Assembly: GCA_963971535.1 (NCBI GenBank)
Contig: OZ020589.1
Location: 82,732,860-82,796,859, forward strand
Direction of reading: 5' to 3'
DNA: 64,000 nt
Origin: Notolepis coatsorum
Lineage: Eukaryota > Chordata > Actinopteri > Aulopiformes > Paralepididae
Shown piece by piece: positions 43,345 through 55,019 of the stretch. How positions within the stretch are numbered: the stretch's first letter is position 1; each line of letters opens with the position of its first letter. The position numbers and the translations under genes are program-made. A model generated the notes under the pieces. That model was not told where the DNA came from. It made no database searches and saw only the letters and a list, made by a program, of their open reading frames with translations.

Positions 43345-44629
43345 ACTGATTCTTTCGGGTCCCGAATACACAGTACAGCACCCTAATTTAGTGTAATTCT
43401 GGAACTCATCCCAGCATCATAAAGTCCTTTATTCTCAATGTCCTCCTTGCTAAAAATGTGCGGTACAGACTCGACTCCGAGAAGTTGGTAAAGCATTCGG
43501 CGGGTCGCCGAAAATAAACTTGGTCCATTGATGACAGGCCACGCTATCATCAGGGAATAAATGCAAGGACACATTCGTTGCTTGGCAGTTAGGAACAGCA
43601 CAACGTATCTTGCCCGATTTGCTCGTAACGTCTAGAATCCAATGCTAACTCACTTCAATTCCATTTGCTTGCGTACTGCAATAAATAATGTTTGACTGTG
43701 TTACCTGCGGTGGCTGGCAGCTAGAGGGGGGAGGGCGTTATTATGCAAATGAGGAACATCTGACGTCCCGAATACGCTAATTTTCAGATGACTCACTTGA
43801 GGGAGGGACATTATTGTGAGATGAGAATTGGAAGAATGCGACAAATCGAGAATTAGAGACATAGATCCTATTACTATAAGTCCACGTAGCTAGAAAATAA
43901 CCCTAAACACTGGAAAATGTCATTTATAAGATAGTTCCCCTTTAAACTAATTGAATCTATTGAACCGTAGTTGCATTCAACAGGTCGTTATTCCTCTGAC
44001 TTCTCTGTCTCTGGCCTTTCAGAAGACCAGCGCGCGCACACACACACACACACAGAGCTCCCTCCCCGTACCCCTGTCCTGTAAGCTATGGGCTCGGGCT
44101 CGTACAAACATGGACATGTTTGTATGTCGCACGGTACCTACAGTACTAGTAAACACAGTCAACCCTCCGTCTCTTATTATGTGAACTAAAGAGTACAAGG
44201 TTTACACAACAGCCCCCACCCCTTTTTTTGTATTTGTACCTGTACTACCTGCTGTTATATCTCTCTGTGTGTCTGTATGAGCCTGATTAGCCAGCGTCAG
44301 CTAGCACCAGCTAGCGTTAGCCAGCGCTAGCTCCGTGGCTGTTGCCACTTCTAAAGCAATCGAGTAGTTTTCAATCACTGCACTTAGAAACAGTCAAACA
44401 GCGGGAGCATTTCGGGAGCATATGACCAAAACAATTTCGAGCGTAAGGAATCAAATAGTCTGCCATGGCTACATGCTAACGCTTATTGTTTTGAAATGCG
44501 CAACTGTCGGAAAAACATGGCATCGATAGAGGAATCGATAGTCACAGAGGCATGCGATTCCAAGAATCTGACAATTAGGAACCGGCTCCCAACTGGAACC
44601 GGTTTTCGATTCCCATCCCTACACATGAA

Positions 44630-45124
44630 TAGAAAAGATTGCAATGAAAAAGAGAAATGCTGACATTACATGAAAGGTATGAGATAGGAAGAACGGTTCC
44701 CTCTCCAGAGCTGACAGCAATGAGCAGTATCAGCCAGTTACTACAGCCAAGAACCTCTCCGTAGCATCTTAATTTGGCCCCACCTGTGACAAAGCATACA
44801 CATGTCTCTTATGCAAGAACACATAAAGCTCTCTGTGTGGACGATGCTGATGAATCCTATCAGAACAGATCTTTATGAAAGCCCTGATTTTCATATGGAG
44901 AGCCTGTGAAAGGATTCCGCTGGTATTAATCGGAGGAGGCTGTGTAATGTGGCCCTGTTAGCCCTTTGGGGCCCTTTCCTCTCACTTCACTTTACCAGTA
45001 AAATCTAAATATGGTATTAGAATAGCTGGCCAATTACCACATTAACTATTTAGTCTCCAGGATGAATTGCAAGGAAGCTGTCAAGTGTTCTGAAGTCACT
45101 GACGGACAAGTAGCCCATACACTA
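44630..45124. other. No feature recognised
   Basis: Sequence without repeat ends or coding signal that I can support. Confidence 0.4.
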
Positions 45125-45127
45125 TTA

Positions 45128-45453
45128 GGCTTTGTGTCCACCGGGGATGTTTTTTTCAAGGCGGACCGCTTTGAAAAGCAAAAATATGCATGCCCAGAGC
45201 ACGGCTTCGCCACTTGCTCGATGTTGATTGGTCGGTCGAAAAAAGTTACCTTGACGAGCGGCGCTCCTCTCAAAGTTGAACTAGTTTCAACTTTAGGCGC
45301 TGGGAGCGCTCCGCCCAAAAACGGTATCCGCCGAGAGCACTAAAACGCGAGGCGCGGCGCTGGGAAAAGGAGTGCACCTGCCGCGTCTGTAGCATATAAA
45401 TGAATGACAAAGGAGCGGACAACTCATAAAACGTCCCCGGTCGACACAGGCCC
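45128..45453. mobile_element. Harbinger-type MITE, TSD TTA
   Basis: The termini are GGCTTTGTGTCCACCGGGG and CCCCGGTCGACACAGGCCC, flanked by TTA at 45125-45127 and 45454-45456. At 326 bp it is non-coding. An inner palindrome AGTTGAACTAGTTTCAACT lies near 45276. Confidence 0.82.
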
Positions 45454-45577
45454 TTACAGTGTAAGCTCCTTGACCTCGTATTTGCTATTAGATTGTTACT
45501 TTTGTGCTAAGCAGTGTCTCACCATTATTCACTCTGCAGCAGACTCTGCAATGCCCAGGAAAATGCTTGGCACTAAA

Positions 45578-45731
45578 CATGTTCACTCCCTCCATAACCA
45601 GCTGCAGCTCACTAAACATGTTCACTACCTCCATAACCAGCTGCTCACTAAACATGTTCACTCCCTCCATAACCAGCTGCTCACTAAACATGTTCACTCC
45701 CTCCATAACCAGCTGCTCACTAAACATTTAG
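45578..45731. repeat. 36-bp tandem repeat
   Basis: The unit is CACTAAACATGTTCACTCCC TCCATAACCAGCTGCT, about 4.3 copies, one with a 3-base gain. The length is a multiple of three, so the plus frame repeats LTKHVHSLHNQL. No gene context supports translation. Confidence 0.92.
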
Positions 45732-46096
45732 TTACATTTAAAGTCTTGCTGGCGCTGCAATGCAGTGTTTTAATTAGCATTTGACCTTTCCCATGAGGTA
45801 GTGCATATTTGTCCTGTTCCACAGCAAGTCTTACTTGGCTATGCTGTAATTCCCCCAAAGCCCACTCCAGATGGTCATGCCTCGTAAAACCTTGAGTCTT
45901 CATTTCTCACGATCATGTACTTAAAGTAACCATGTAAAAGCAGCTTACAAAACAGTGGACATCTAAGACTGGATTCACCTTGTTAGGGAGTGTCATATTC
46001 AGATGTATAAATAGAAAATGTAAAATATATCAAAGATAGACCAGGCATCTCAGTTGAAAATGGTATCCACAGTCTGTAAATAACTATTTAGTTAAG
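45732..46096. other. No feature recognised
   Basis: No coding or repeat signal that I can support. Confidence 0.4.
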
Positions 46097-46528
46097 TTTC
46101 AAGTTCAAGTTTCAAGTTTCTTTATTAGTTGTCATACAGAAGTACAGAATACTTTTATACAAAATGCTTCTTTCTGTTACGCTCCAGAGACTGTGCTAGA
46201 CAAAAATAGATAAGTATAAAATAAGTATAGCAAGTATAAAATAGAAGTCAAGTACGTAGACAAAAGTGTTCAGTATATACATATATACAATGTACAATGC
46301 AGAGTAGAAGTAACTGAGTTACAATATACTATACAGTACAAAGCAGAAATGGGATGAGGTACAATTTACAGTAAGGTGTAATGAGGTATGGGTTGTAGTG
46401 CAAATTCTTTACCAATAAATAAAAGTGTGTTTAGGTGTTCTAAAGTGGGTAAAGTGGGTGCTGCAGTGAGTTGTTTGTTTAAAGTGAGTGTGTGCGTGTG
46501 GATGTGTGTGCTGTGAGTGCATTTGATG
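46097..46528 (-). repeat. Solo L2 3' UTR (5'-truncated copy)
   Basis: It parallels 13324-13768 of the minus-strand L2 (same GTCATACAGAAGTACAG, CTCCAGAGACTGTG and AGTGAGTGTGTGCGTGTG blocks). It ends at a hAT terminus at 46529. Confidence 0.85.
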
Positions 46529-46700
46529 TAGGGCTGCAACTAACGATTATTTTGGTAATCGACTAATCTAACGATTATCCATCTCTGCTTCCTGTGGGCG
46601 TTGGTACATTTTTTTAATTTAATTTTTTACATTTTTTAAATATTTTCATGTACCCCCTGGGGACCACCCACGTACCCCCGGTTGGGAAACACTGTTGTAG
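46529..46700. mobile_element. Two orphan hAT ends
   Basis: TAGGGCTGCAACTAACGATT at 46529 is a left hAT end. GGTTGGGAAACACTG at 46681-46695 is a right end of a different family. Neither partner was found, so these are truncated copies. Confidence 0.55.
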
Positions 46701-47763
46701 TGTACCGACCAGACCAGAGCATCTAAGCCAAGCGGCTGGAGCTAGCACAAACTCTTGACAACAGCACATTCTGTATAATAGCGAATCACATGAACAAAAT
46801 GCCAACTTTGGTTGAGGGCAAATTAAATCAAGATGCATACTTTATTAACTTAGCACAGCAGTGTAGTGCATTTCTAACAGTAGCTAACACCACATTCACT
46901 CTTGGACTTGGAGTACTATATCAGTTGCTTCAATTGGATATCAATTCCAAGTCGATTTCATTGCTTTTTCTTTGTATCTTTACTTATTTAATGTGAATTG
47001 TATGCCATTTACTTGCCTTTATTGATTGAAGCAAAGTAAATAATTTTCTTTAGCTTAGCTTTATGTTAGTAATGTTGATGGATGCTAGCTGCAGTGCTAA
47101 CCTAATTATGTAACATGTAGCTACAACTCATCATACATTTTATAGCTTGGCTTTCTTTTGCATCTTAGCTGCAAAGCACACAGGGTTGTGTGGTGCAGGT
47201 GGTTGTGATGCTTTAGTGGCTTAACCTTTGCTAGTCAGTAGCCAGCCCCCAAACTAGTGCATGCACCAAAGTTAGACATAGGATATACAGTACACATAGT
47301 TGTTTACATTAATCATATATACAGTACATCCCGATTCCCCACTGGCATGTATCTGGGTCCGGCTTTAACTAGGCTTGCCTAGTCTTGTTTATGAAAAATG
47401 GAGTTATTATAAATATAAATTATAATTAATATTTGATATGTTGTTGTAATGTAAATAATCAAAAATAGAGAAAAAAAATACTGTATATATATATATAATA
47501 TATATATAGCGGCTGGCGTTAGTTTCGCAACGTGGGCATAAAGGAATGGCAAGGCATGTTAGACGCATTGGACCCGTTGCTCACATAAACCGTGCGACTT
47601 GTGAGAGGAGTTGTCACACGGCTGTTGAACGCAGGGATGAAGAGCTAGATGTCACGCCCACTACGCAAAGTGTGCCCTCTCACACACTCAACTCATAGAA
47701 AATATGCATCAGGCTATTATTCTAAAAGTATTGATACTAGTCAAATGGAGTATTGAACAGTTT
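46700..47763. other. No gene; decayed repeat DNA
   Basis: A block at about 47530-47580 (GGCATAAAGGAATGGC) matches, in reverse, sequence of the hAT family at 23714. An AT run lies at 47484-47508. Nothing else is supported. Confidence 0.45.
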
Positions 47764-47767
47764 TTAA

Positions 47768-48727
47768 CACTTTCAGTGCCAACAACGAAATTTCTCGTTA
47801 GTTCATGCCAACCGTTGAGTGCCAGCCGACGAGAGATCTAGTTTTTAATCGTTATTTTTTTTATTATCGATTTCCATTCATTTTTCATCAATCTAGCCTC
47901 ACGTTACCAGTGGGGATCTGTCTGAACTCGAACAGGGAAAATACCGCCCCCTATCGTCTCTCCGGATGGTACTGCACCCCTTTGGATTGGATTGAATGAA
48001 ACTCATGGAGAAAAAAAAGTCCTGCTTCCACATTTTACTTGTCAGACAAGTAACCGGAGACGACCGAAGTCATTGCCCACCACCAGAACAGCGGAGAATG
48101 TGTGTTTCCAGTACCCAGCGTTGGATCAATAAACGCGATCAATATTTGGAATGGCGATCAGGAATTGGAATAATCTTTTTGGAGAACATCTGATTTGAGG
48201 TAAGGAATCTATTTTACCAGTCTTTGGATAATCAGAGCTATTTTCACCTATATATCGGCGTGTGCCATGTGTGTCTGTGTGTGCGATCAGGAAATAAGAT
48301 AATCGATTTTTCAGCCCGCTTCTATAGCGTGCATAAGTACACGTTTATTTGAAAACGATTCATAAATGGGCCGAAAAATGAAAACGTGTTTTGTGTATTC
48401 CAGTGTATTCCAGTAAAGGGTGTTTATCACAGAATCTTAATTTTTTTCTGAAACATTTAAAAAAATTAGTGTTTTTCAAAATGGTATAAAACGGAAATGA
48501 ACCGATTAAAAAAAATAATAATAATAATTTATAAAATTAAAATAAAAAAAAATCTGTTTCGACAATGTTGACTGCAAACAAGTCATTGATAAGCGACGGC
48601 CATATTAGACACATAGCCATAATTTAAGATATAGTTTATGCGTTCGCAAATATGAGAGCTCTGTCATTGAAGTGGGTGGTGGCACGCAACGGGGTTCCGG
48701 GGCACCGCATGGCTGGCACTGAAAGTG
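47768..48727. mobile_element. TTAA-type (piggyBac-like) element, full
   Basis: The ends are CACTTTCAGTGCC and GGCACTGAAAGTG, flanked by TTAA at 47764-47767 and 48728-48731. It includes a block ending TTGAG/GTAAGG at about 48187, shared with other copies. No transposase frame remains. Confidence 0.88.
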
Positions 48728-48757
48728 TTAACAACTGGGTATCGCAATACTTTTCTA

Positions 48758-49291
48758 TAGGGCTGGGCGATATGGCCAAAAATGATATCACGATATCGAT
48801 AACAAAAAAAAAATCGATAATAGAAAAAAAAGAAAAGAAAACAGATGTATGTTTATTTTGCAGCAATTCTTTGTCGTTGCCGCCATCTTTAGTGTTACAT
48901 CCCCTCACACCCCAGTTCTCAGGCTGCAGCTGGTTTGAAAGCGAAAGTAAACCGGCTTCTCTGCTGGCTGTGGCTCCAGGGGAGTTGAACAGTTCTGGTT
49001 CTGCTAGTTTCTTTTCTATCTTTTGGCGCTTTTTTGGTGGACAAACCACCGCACATGTGCACCGTGACTCATGACTGGAGACTAGCTCTGCTAGCACACA
49101 TAGCCTACTGTGTACAGACTGTTTCAAACTATTTTTAATTAGAAAGCAAACAAAATAAAAGAGAAAAATAAATCTCAATTTGGTCAGTATTGTCATTTGG
49201 ACAAGCAAAGCCATTACTTTAAGTTGCAGGCAAGAAAGACAAGTCTGTCCACTGTCTCTGGTTTTAAAACTGCCCTGTTGCAGGTCACAAA

Positions 49292-49352
<61 letters not shown>

Positions 49353-49424
49353 CAATATTTTTTTTTATCTGATATCGATTATTAAAATATATCGCGATAA
49401 TTATCGTTATATCGCCCAGCCCTA
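48758..49424. mobile_element. hAT element, TSD CTTTTCTA
   Basis: The termini are TAGGGCTGGGCGATAT and TATCGCCCAGCCCTA, with duplications CTTTTCTA at 48750-48757 and 49425-49432. It contains an (AT)n tract at about 49296-49350. It sits in a hAT relic whose right end GTGCAACCCTA is at about 49456. Confidence 0.93.
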
Positions 49425-49458
49425 CTTTTCTAGTATCGGTGTATCGTGCAACCCTAGT

Positions 49459-50745
49459 AGGCTGTGAATTAAAAGATGTTGATCGTGTTGGACACCCTGT
49501 CTTTTAGCAGAAACCTTTTTCACATGTTCAATTAGTCACCACCATCACCACTATCTTGGTTATTATGTGACCTGCAACAATACAAACATCACAGATTAAG
49601 TACAACATTAGTAAAAAATAACATCTTGTATTTTAAAATAAATAAATTGTAGAACAACAACTAGTACTATAGTACTAATACTCTACTATTAACCTAAAAT
49701 GTTGCCTAAAACGCCTATCTAATGTATTTAAGTAAATTGAAAGTTATTCCTGAACCATTTGTAGCACATGCATACGTCTGTTTTTTTTTTTAAAGGAATC
49801 ACTCTTGAGTGCTACTGTCATAGAGTTAAAGAGGTTTGAACACACTGAATGAAAAAAACATTTAGAAAAGTTATGCTGCAATTTCTTTTTAAACAAGTGT
49901 AAATAACTGACATGCTATAAAACCATACGTGGCCCGCAGGCCGTTGATTCTACTATTATAGTATTAATTCTCTACTACAACTATATTTTTAAACTAATAC
50001 ATTCTACTAGAACAATTACAGTTAAGAACAGAGAGACATTTCATTGGCGACCCAAAAATGCATGCTTGTGTGTGTTCCTTCATCCTACATGTGTGTGTTG
50101 AGTGTGCTGCATGACAAAATAAAGTCTTCTTAGCATGAGAGGAGTCAAAGCGTAAACATTGATAGCTAGCTACGGAGTACACACACAGAGCTAATAAATT
50201 AAGCATAGCATCTGTAAAATTGTAGATGAGTAAACTCACAAAATACAGCGCTACTCACAATAATCAGCAATACAGTGAAGAAACACGAAGATCAATATTC
50301 TAAATATTATATTCTTATCTTGCATTCATTCACAACTTGCCAGAAACAGAAGAAAGTAACCTACCTGTAGCTCCTCCGTAAACGGACTGGGAAAGAGGTT
50401 GGCGACATAGCACTCATGTGTCCAGCTGGAAATAGCAGCAACATCAACAAGGTGGGGGTGTCCCTAAACAATGGTATAGGGGCGCAACACCACTGTGACA
50501 ACACGCCAGTGCCACCATGTGGCTTTTTCTTTTCCTATGTTTTATTTTTTTGCTTTCGCAGTGAAAGCTTGATGCCAGTGTATACCTCATACACTGTACT
50601 TAAATAAAATAATATGTTGCAGGAAATAACAGCCTGCCAAGAGAACTGTTACTGATTCACGCCACTATTAATATAATTAAATTACCTATTATTTTGTCCT
50701 TAGAATGGTGAGTGAGTATTTTATTTGGTGCTCAGGGTCAGTGGG
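49459..50745. other. No gene supported
   Basis: About 1.3 kb of AT-rich sequence without transposon ends or open exons that I can recognise. Confidence 0.4.
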
Positions 50746-50832
50746 ATCTAGATCAGTGTTTCTCAACTGGTGGGTCGCGGGGCCATTTTGAGTGGGTCGC
50801 GGATGTGTGATTTTTATTTTTATTTTTTTTGC

Positions 50833-50997
50833 ACTACCTATCTTTGTGAAAGTGGCTTCTCAGCTCTGGTCCAGCTGAAGACAAAGCAGAGGAACAGATT
50901 GGACATTGAGCATGACCTCAGAGTTGCTTTGTCTACCATCACCCCAGACTTTGAGACTCTTGTCAGGAGCAAACAACATCCCCAGTTATCCCATTAG
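50833..50997 (+). pseudogene. hAT transposase C-terminal dimerisation region
   Basis: About 54 codons to a TAG, with YLCESGFSALVQLKTKQRNR, LDIEHDLRVALS and FETLVRSKQHPQLSH. This matches the hAT dimerisation C-terminus as seen in ZBED5/SCAND3-type proteins (YLCE-x-FS-x-L, K-x-R-x-RL). The catalytic domain is not present. The 3' half is repeated with drift at 51000-51260. Confidence 0.8.
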
Positions 50998-51277
50998 TTC
51001 CCTGGGATGTTGAGCTAAGAAGTCTGCTAAGAAGGATATATTATTTATTATTATTATTATTTTATTTCATTGTGTTTTTAGCCCTAGTTGCACTTTTGTT
51101 GCAACCCCAGTTATCCCAGTAGTTCCCCCAAACTTACTGTCGGTCTGTTATGTTAAGCTAAGAAGTCTGCTAAGAAGCATAATTATTTATTATTATTATT
51201 ATTATTTTATTTCATTGGGTTTTTAGCCCTAGTTGCACTTTTGTTGCAACCCCAGTTATCCCAAACTTAGGTGTGTT

Positions 51278-51758
51278 TTTTTGTTTTTGATCCACTTTTT
51301 CTCCCATTTTCTATATTTTCTCCCATCCCAATTTCGTATCATCCAATTCAACCCTCCCCTGTCACGAACGCTGTTTCTTGCCTCCCACAAGCCGGCTGCA
51401 ATGTGGACTAAGTCATACATAGCACAAGTCCCCTCCGGTACCTGAGGTAACAGCAGTCGCATCTTTTCACCTGCGCAGCTCGATCTCTGTGTCGAGGAGT
51501 AACGCGTGGGAGGCTCACGCTGCCCCAGACACTTCCTGATTCTACTGCGCAGGCGCACCAACCGACCTGTAGGAGTCGCTGTCCACAACGCCCGATCCCC
51601 ACCCATCAGTTTCCCACCCCCTAATACGGCCAATGTGTATTAGTATGAACGACCAGCTAAACTGAAAGCAATGTGGAGCGCTGGGCTCGAACAGGCAAGC
51701 CCAGCGTCCCCGTCATTCGTGGCGAGCGCCTTGCCCACTACGCCACGTAGCCGCCCAT
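51278..51758 (-). mobile_element. tRNA-derived SINE, 17-bp TSD
   Basis: On minus the 5' end shows an A box (TGGCGTAGTGGGCAAGGCGC) and a B-box-like TGTTCGAGCCC, as in tRNA-derived SINEs. The 3' end is A-rich. CCAAACTTAGGTGTGTT is duplicated at 51261-51277 and 51759-51775. Confidence 0.88.
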
Positions 51759-51782
51759 CCAAACTTAGGTGTGTTATGTTAA

Positions 51783-52717
51783 CACTTCCTGCGCCAAAAA
51801 CGTACAACGTGTTTCAAGTTCATGCTAATTCTGCCATTCCACGGCATACAACGTTATTGAGATCATATTTAATTTTTTCGCCATGTTGTTCATATTTCCC
51901 TCATGGAGCCTGGTCTGATGCAGTGTGAGCCGGCACAACTCTGCAACGCTTCAATACTACCCCCTGGTGGATGATCGGCGAGTTGCCAAACCGGAAATGG
52001 CCAGTTGGATCTCGGTGCGTCTCCAAAATGCGTCCGGCCACTCGCTTATTGTTGCGGGAATGTACAGTATACACACGTCCCTGTGTAGCGATCGCTGCCA
52101 TAACGCAATAATCGATACGATTTGGCCGTGTATTATGATTATACAAACCGGAAATGGATTTAGGCGATCGCCGTTAAATAAGTGGGATGTTTTTGCTCCA
52201 GTCTCATCGCCCAACGGTAAGAGGACGCTGACGTTACTTTCAGCCTGTTTGTTTATTATTATCCATGCAAACTGCTCTGAGCAATATATCACCCATACAA
52301 CATAAAGCATTTAACGACGATCACGGAATTATAAACGACCCCCCCCCCCCCCTCCGTTCATCCGCGCATGATCAGTCATAACGTTTAGGATCATGTACAG
52401 TTGACATTTTTAATATAGCGTGGATCGGCAACAAACGGCATTTGATAATCTATATATGCGTTTATGCCTATATCTCACTTTCTTGGAATTACTGCAGAAA
52501 ACGATAAAAACATATTTATATTCTAGACGGTATTTTTGTATGAATGAAAAAGTTAAACGTTCCTACATCCTGAACGATAGATAATCGATGTTGAATGGGC
52601 CATAGTAATGTCAATTTAGCAATACAATTTAAAAAGTTATAGCCCTGCAAAGAAGGTGAACATTTCCATAGACTTACAGTACTGGCAGAGAACGGTATAA
52701 GATGCTCAAAGTGCGTG
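51783..52717. mobile_element. TTAA-type (piggyBac-like) element
   Basis: The ends are CACTTCCTGCGCC and a GTGCGTG-terminated end, flanked by TTAA at 51779-51782 and 52718-52721. The host flank TGTTATGTTAAGCTAAGAAG is seen uncut at about 51148, which confirms insertion at TTAA. A C run lies at 52340-52351. Confidence 0.83.
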
Positions 52718-52876
52718 TTAAGCTAAGAAATCTGCTAAGAAGCATATTATTTATTATTTTATTTCATTGGGTTTTTAGCATTAGTTGCACTTTTGTTGCA
52801 CTTTTTTGTGTTTATTTCATGTTTTGAAAGATTGTGTATTACTGCAATTTTTTTTTTTTTACATAAATCATAGTGC

Positions 52877-55016
52877 AACCCAGATCACCAACAGATTAAT
52901 CTTAACTTTATTCATAGGACTTACCTGACCCCTAGACGATTGCACCTAATGGGTCTCAGACAGGACTCTCGATGCTCCTTGTGTTCAAATGATGCTATTG
53001 GTACATATATGCATATGTATTGGGAATGCCCTCCTGTCAAGACTTTCTGGGAAAATGTCACCACTCAATTATCAGAATTGTTGTCTCTGACCATACCGAC
53101 ACTGCCTTCTGTATTGTTGTTGAATGATGTTTCTCAGTTATCGACCTCTGTACATGTAAAGAGACTCATTTTGGCGGGTCTTACGGCTGCCAAAAAGTTG
53201 ATGGCGTCACGCTGGATTCAACCGGATAAAATGTGCCGGAAGGCATGGGTTCTCACCTATCTCGATGTGATTTATCTAAAGATATCCACTGCACGAATTT
53301 TAGGTGTTAACGAAGCCAGCATAGCTGTAACTGAGGGGTACAATTCCCTGACTGTATTGATAAGTATGGTATCATTAAACCACTACCGCTTTATGTACTT
53401 TAATTACTGGCCATACAGTACATGATATATAAATATGATGAACACTTCCCACAATAAATCGGTTCCACACAAAGTTATAATTAAGTATTTATTGCAGCAA
53501 AAGGTACATAATATACTTCTCTATTATACTTTGAATGCACTTGTAAGGCAAAGGAATGTGCGTAGGCAAATCAATAATGAATGTCCATTCTCTGGTTACG
53601 CAGGAGGTAATTATACGACCTGAATCTTAGGGAATTATATCTATGGTGCACTGGTAATATATATAGCGGGAGATACTGAAGGGTCCCCCCGGTTGTAAGC
53701 CAGCAGGGGTAGAGGATCTGTCGGTAGTAGAGAGTCTGGTCAACGATGACTAAGGAGACTCCAAGTACAGGAGACGGTGCAATAGTCTCTTGATCCACAG
53801 ACGAATACAGCTGTTCTCCGTAGACTGTAGCTCCACAGTGAAGAAAGCTAGCCTGCCTCAGGCTCTCTGAGGCGCAGACTCGACGTGGCTCCTCACAGGG
53901 TAAATCCCACACACGTGTAGGCGTCGGCGATTCTCCGCTCCATAAATCACAGGACCAAAACAAATATAATCCAGCCGTAAATGGCTATGCAGTCGTCGGG
54001 TAGATTAATCCAGTGTACATGTCCACACGATCCTCGTCTAGGTCTCCTCGGGTGAAAGCGCCATGAAAGCAGCCCAGCCTGGATAAGCACTCTAGCTGGT
54101 ACGAGGAAGTGTTGGTGATGCTGGTCACTGTAGAACTTTAGCCGCACGATACACTATACACAAATAGACTATTACTGACTTAATAGAAATATGTCGCACT
54201 CGACGGTATAGCGCCAAACTCTGACAATTCAGTTATTAATTTGCACGCGGTCTCAATGCTCTATTTGGGGCCAAAAAGGCCATACTTCACCGCACGTTGT
54301 ATCGTGGGTGAGGCTTCAACTTATTGGTAACTCTAAGTGCTTCTGACTAAGTGCTTCTGTATTCACCTGCGCCATATTTATATGCACGGCGAACAATCTA
54401 GTGCCAACCTCATTTCTGTCTCGTATTCTTGGGCAAGGCCGGGCATGTACAGACATGTCTTGACGGTGGCTTTGAACCTGACTCTGGAGGCATGGCCCTG
54501 GCGCCTGTGGACCGCTGTCCAATAGGAGAATGAAATATTATGGTCTGTACTAGGCTAAAGGGATATTCCGTGTATATGTACAAGGAATATACAAGGGATA
54601 TCAAACGATATACAAATACTATGCAATATATATCAATCAATAAATATATATATTCGGTTTAATCTGATCCTTTGTAACAATAGCAGTATGGATAGCTGTG
54701 GTGGATAAGATAGAGGAACGCATTTACATTTGGAATTTTCTGATGCCGAATGAAGTAGTGGATGTATAGTCCAAGTGGGGGTCCTGAGGGGGGGGGGGGG
54801 GGGGGGGGCGAGCAAGAGCCCATGTATTGTATTTATTATTTTTATGTCTTTTAATCTACTTTCATTCTGATTTAATTACTGGACTGTCATTATTTTTATT
54901 ATTATTTCTGTTATTGTCCTGTGATTTATCGTTGATTATTACTGTTACTGTACAGTTTGTCTTGTTTCATGTTAAAAAAAGGGAAAATAAAAAACATTTG
55001 TTAAAAAAATATATAT
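52877..55016 (+). pseudogene. L1-type ORF2 C-terminus and 3' UTR, split by a solo LTR
   Basis: From about 52910 the frame reads RTYLTPRRLHLMGLRQDSRC, then CSLC...GTYMHMYWECPPVKTFW, the C-terminal Cys/His-like region of L1 ORF2. After the BEL LTR (53326-54679) it resumes in frame with VWIAVVDKIEERIYIWNF and ends at a TAG (about 54762). A G21 run and an A-rich 3' UTR follow. The left flank AAATCATAGTG at about 52867-52877 recurs at about 55627-55640, so the whole block came in as one unit or was built up there. Confidence 0.8.
53326..54679 (-). repeat. BEL/Pao solo LTR, TSD ATAGC
   Basis: Ends TGTTACA...GTTACA on minus, 1354 bp, flanked by ATAGC at 53321-53325 and 54680-54684 (5 bp, as expected for BEL). 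It is collinear with the LTR at 5388-6815 but diverged. No internal region, so it is the product of LTR-LTR recombination. Confidence 0.93.
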
Positions 55017-55019
55017 ATC

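Larger units (their letters stand above)
34784..43634 (-). pseudogene. THAP-domain Kolobok transposase, multi-exon, decayed
   Basis: Exons read on minus: THAP 43634-43345 (CAVPNC, HQW, VCTAHF); 42910-42787; 40921-40687 (acidic linker); 40475-40202 (CPVCSAACD, CPHCQFSRKW, SQPLIG); 40088-40030 plus 39414-39358 (split by a hAT); 39099-39030; 38929-38853 (D in RADSPGHCAKYGSY); 38568-38389 (TDRHPQIQKF, FYDVWH); 38216-37977; 37743-37635 plus 35448-35386 (split by a hAT); 35258-35111; 34962-34784 (FDRPSMEDAI, stop). Most junctions have GT/AG and matching phases. Damage: an extra T in a T5 run of the THAP exon (43452-43456), a stop after ITLN, a missing base at about 38542, a short loss at the split in the exon at 35448, and a frame change at about 35190. 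The catalytic Asp motifs remain. The exon order follows known THAP/Kolobok proteins. It encoded the enzyme that moved the element; this copy cannot. Confidence 0.85.
32351..43941. mobile_element. Kolobok/T2-like DNA transposon, TTAA target
   Basis: The ends are AGGGGAACTATTTTA and its inverted counterpart with AGGGGAACTATCTTA, flanked by TTAA at 32347-32350 and 43942-43945. Two convergent genes start near opposite ends: a P2X7-tail-like gene on plus (start 276 bp from the left end) and a THAP transposase on minus (first exon about 307 bp from the right end). Transposase family, TTAA target and THAP finger fit the Kolobok superfamily. Later insertions inside it are hATs at 35449-37634, 39415-40029 and 41127-42529, plus LINE tails at 39103 and 40483. 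Confidence 0.85.
32016..44621. mobile_element. hAT element holding the Kolobok element, TSD CACATGAA
   Basis: The termini are TAGGGATGGGAATTGATAAG and TTCGATTCCCATCCCTA, with duplications CACATGAA at 32008-32015 and 44622-44629. The small intact relative is 39415-40029. Its own sequence lies at 32016-32350 and 43942-44621; the rest is the Kolobok insertion. Confidence 0.9.

Noticed and set aside
51278-51758. A tRNA gene on minus
   Set aside because: A and B box-like text is present, but no cloverleaf is supported. Length, A-rich tail and a 17-bp duplication fit a SINE.
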